Shown: one piece after another, positions 63,440 through 64,000 of the stretch
Numbering within the stretch: the stretch's first letter is position 1
Layout of the letters: each line of letters starts with the position of its first letter
Assembly (NCBI RefSeq): GCF_900176345.1
Contig: NZ_FWXU01000030.1
Location: 1 to 64,000 of the forward strand
Direction: 5' to 3'
DNA length: 64,000 nt
From: Rhizobium sp. RU36D
GTDB lineage: Bacteria; Pseudomonadota; Alphaproteobacteria; Rhizobiales; Rhizobiaceae
Position numbers and translations under genes: made by a program
Notes under the pieces: model-generated
The model's database searches: none
What the model saw: the letters and a program-made list of their open reading frames with translations, nothing else
Told to the model about the DNA's origin: nothing

Positions 63440-64000
63440 CTTGCCGCACGTCCGTCATGGGCGAGGTCGAAGGTCTGGATGCCGTTTTTCGGCCGGCCCC
63501 TGTTCTTCCACTTGGGGTGATTGAGCGTGTGCATCACGTCGTCATAGCCGGCCTTCCAGTGCTCGGTGACGGACGCGCGGGAAAACTCCGCATCCATGGC
63601 ATGGGTGGCATAGGCGGCCCGGCGATGGATGAGATGCACGATCGTGACGTCATATTCGATGCCGACCGACTTCAGCAGCTTGGCATCCTCGTCATCGGCA
63701 AATTCCGGCGGCAGCTTTTCCAGGAGGCGCTTGGCCGCCCTTCGAAAGATCTGCTTGCGGGCGAAGTCATCGGTGTTCAAGCGCGTCCTGCTGGAATAGC
63801 GGATTTCCTTCACCCGGCTTTCCGCCTCGAAGATGTCCTTCGGCATAGCGCCACGCGCGCTGAAGAGATCGATCTGGAAGATCTCCATGTCGCGATGGCC
63901 GCTATAGGTCGAGAGCACATGCTGCAGCGGGGTATTGGAGACCAGGCCGCCATCCCAATAAGAGCGGCCATCGATCTCAATCGGGGCAAATCCCGGCGGG
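63436..64000 (-). CDS. Patatin-like phospholipase family protein, 5' part beyond the window
   Basis: The frame enters the window from the right at 64000 and stops at 63436. The last 188 codons start with an IDGRSYWDGGLVSNTPLQ block; DGG is the catalytic Asp of patatins, so the nucleophile Ser must lie outside. The rest (TYSGHRDMEIFQIDLFSARG and later SRVKEIRYSSRTR) resembles the patatin plus DUF3734 architecture of rhizobia and other proteobacteria, often linked to granule or lipid turnover. It ends four bases before the convergent oxyR stop in overlap. Only the C-terminal part can be described. Confidence 0.85.
   Translation of the reverse strand, partial: PPGFAPIEIDGRSYWDGGLVSNTPLQHVLSTYSGHRDMEIFQIDLFSARGAMPKDIFEAESRVKEIRYSSRTRLNTDDFARKQIFRRAAKRLLEKLPPEFADDEDAKLLKSVGIEYDVTIVHLIHRRAAYATHAMDAEFSRASVTEHWKAGYDDVMHTLNHPKWKNRGRPKNGIQTFDLAHDGRAAS

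Overview
The window is a stretch of chromosome from an alphaproteobacterium of the Rhizobiaceae, most likely in the Agrobacterium/Rhizobium group. The reasons are its high G+C content, the split HisG/HisZ ATP phosphoribosyltransferase, a plant-type glutamate-cysteine ligase, a groESL operon headed by a CIRCE element, several rhizobial-style intergenic palindromic repeats, and above all a mannosylfructose-phosphate synthase/phosphatase pair, a sugar pathway described in Agrobacterium. I saw no tRNA or rRNA gene, CRISPR array, prophage, intact insertion sequence or replication origin. Most of the window is ordinary housekeeping and accessory chromosome.

Layout. 0-5.6 kb: patatin-like hydrolase, rsmD and a pseudouridine synthase with a long basic repeat tail (one minus-strand operon), then tadA, a membrane diguanylate cyclase and a GNAT acetyltransferase. 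5.9-14.9 kb: lipoprotein, ileS, a ParD/ParE-like toxin-antitoxin pair facing an orphan BrnA-like gene, ribF, a HAD phosphatase, a chromate transporter and soxR. soxR diverges from a small monooxygenase-fold gene through a textbook SoxR box in a 19-bp-spaced promoter. 15-20 kb: groES-groEL, an AT-rich gap, a PAS-like protein and DoxX. 19.6-24 kb: methyltransferase, hisG, hisZ and hisS. hisS carries an AT-richer, longer-than-usual internal segment. 24-26.2 kb: a RelB antitoxin with a RelE toxin cut short by an amber codon, an unknown Rossmann-like protein and two small copper-type secreted proteins.

26.2-35 kb: LysR divergent from a YeiH-type exporter, a HAD hydrolase with a Tag-like glycosylase, an NTF2-like secreted protein, a decayed region with a remnant of a second tag gene, the intact tag gene, two L,D-transpeptidases and an outer-membrane beta-barrel. 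35-41.2 kb: glycolate oxidase genes glcD, glcE and glcF, with a NucS/DUF91-type nuclease gene packed between glcE and glcF, and a divergent LysR. 41.2-46.1 kb: AraC regulator divergent from an Fsr-type MFS exporter, then two proteins of unknown function. 46.3-49.4 kb: GntR regulator and the mannosylfructose genes. 49.6-55.2 kb: Nudix hydrolase, Pit phosphate transporter, rsmE, gshA and a low-complexity protein. 55.2-60 kb: chemoreceptor with a CheR-docking-like tail, DUF1127, LysR and TetR. 60.2-63.4 kb: katG divergent from oxyR. 63.4 kb to the end: the 3' part of a second patatin-like gene running off the window.

Theme: oxidative and osmotic stress functions are well represented (SoxR module, OxyR/KatG, glutathione synthesis, chaperonin, mannosylfructose), but they are separate transcription units, not one system. 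I found no convincing large undescribed system. The points most worth checking are the nuclease embedded in the glc operon, the hisS mosaic, the broken RelE, the tag remnant, the two-copy composite repeat family and the three regulatory sites (SoxR, OxyR and the mannosylfructose upstream palindrome). Starts were moved from the longest reading frame where a ribosome binding site favoured another codon; those choices are inferences.
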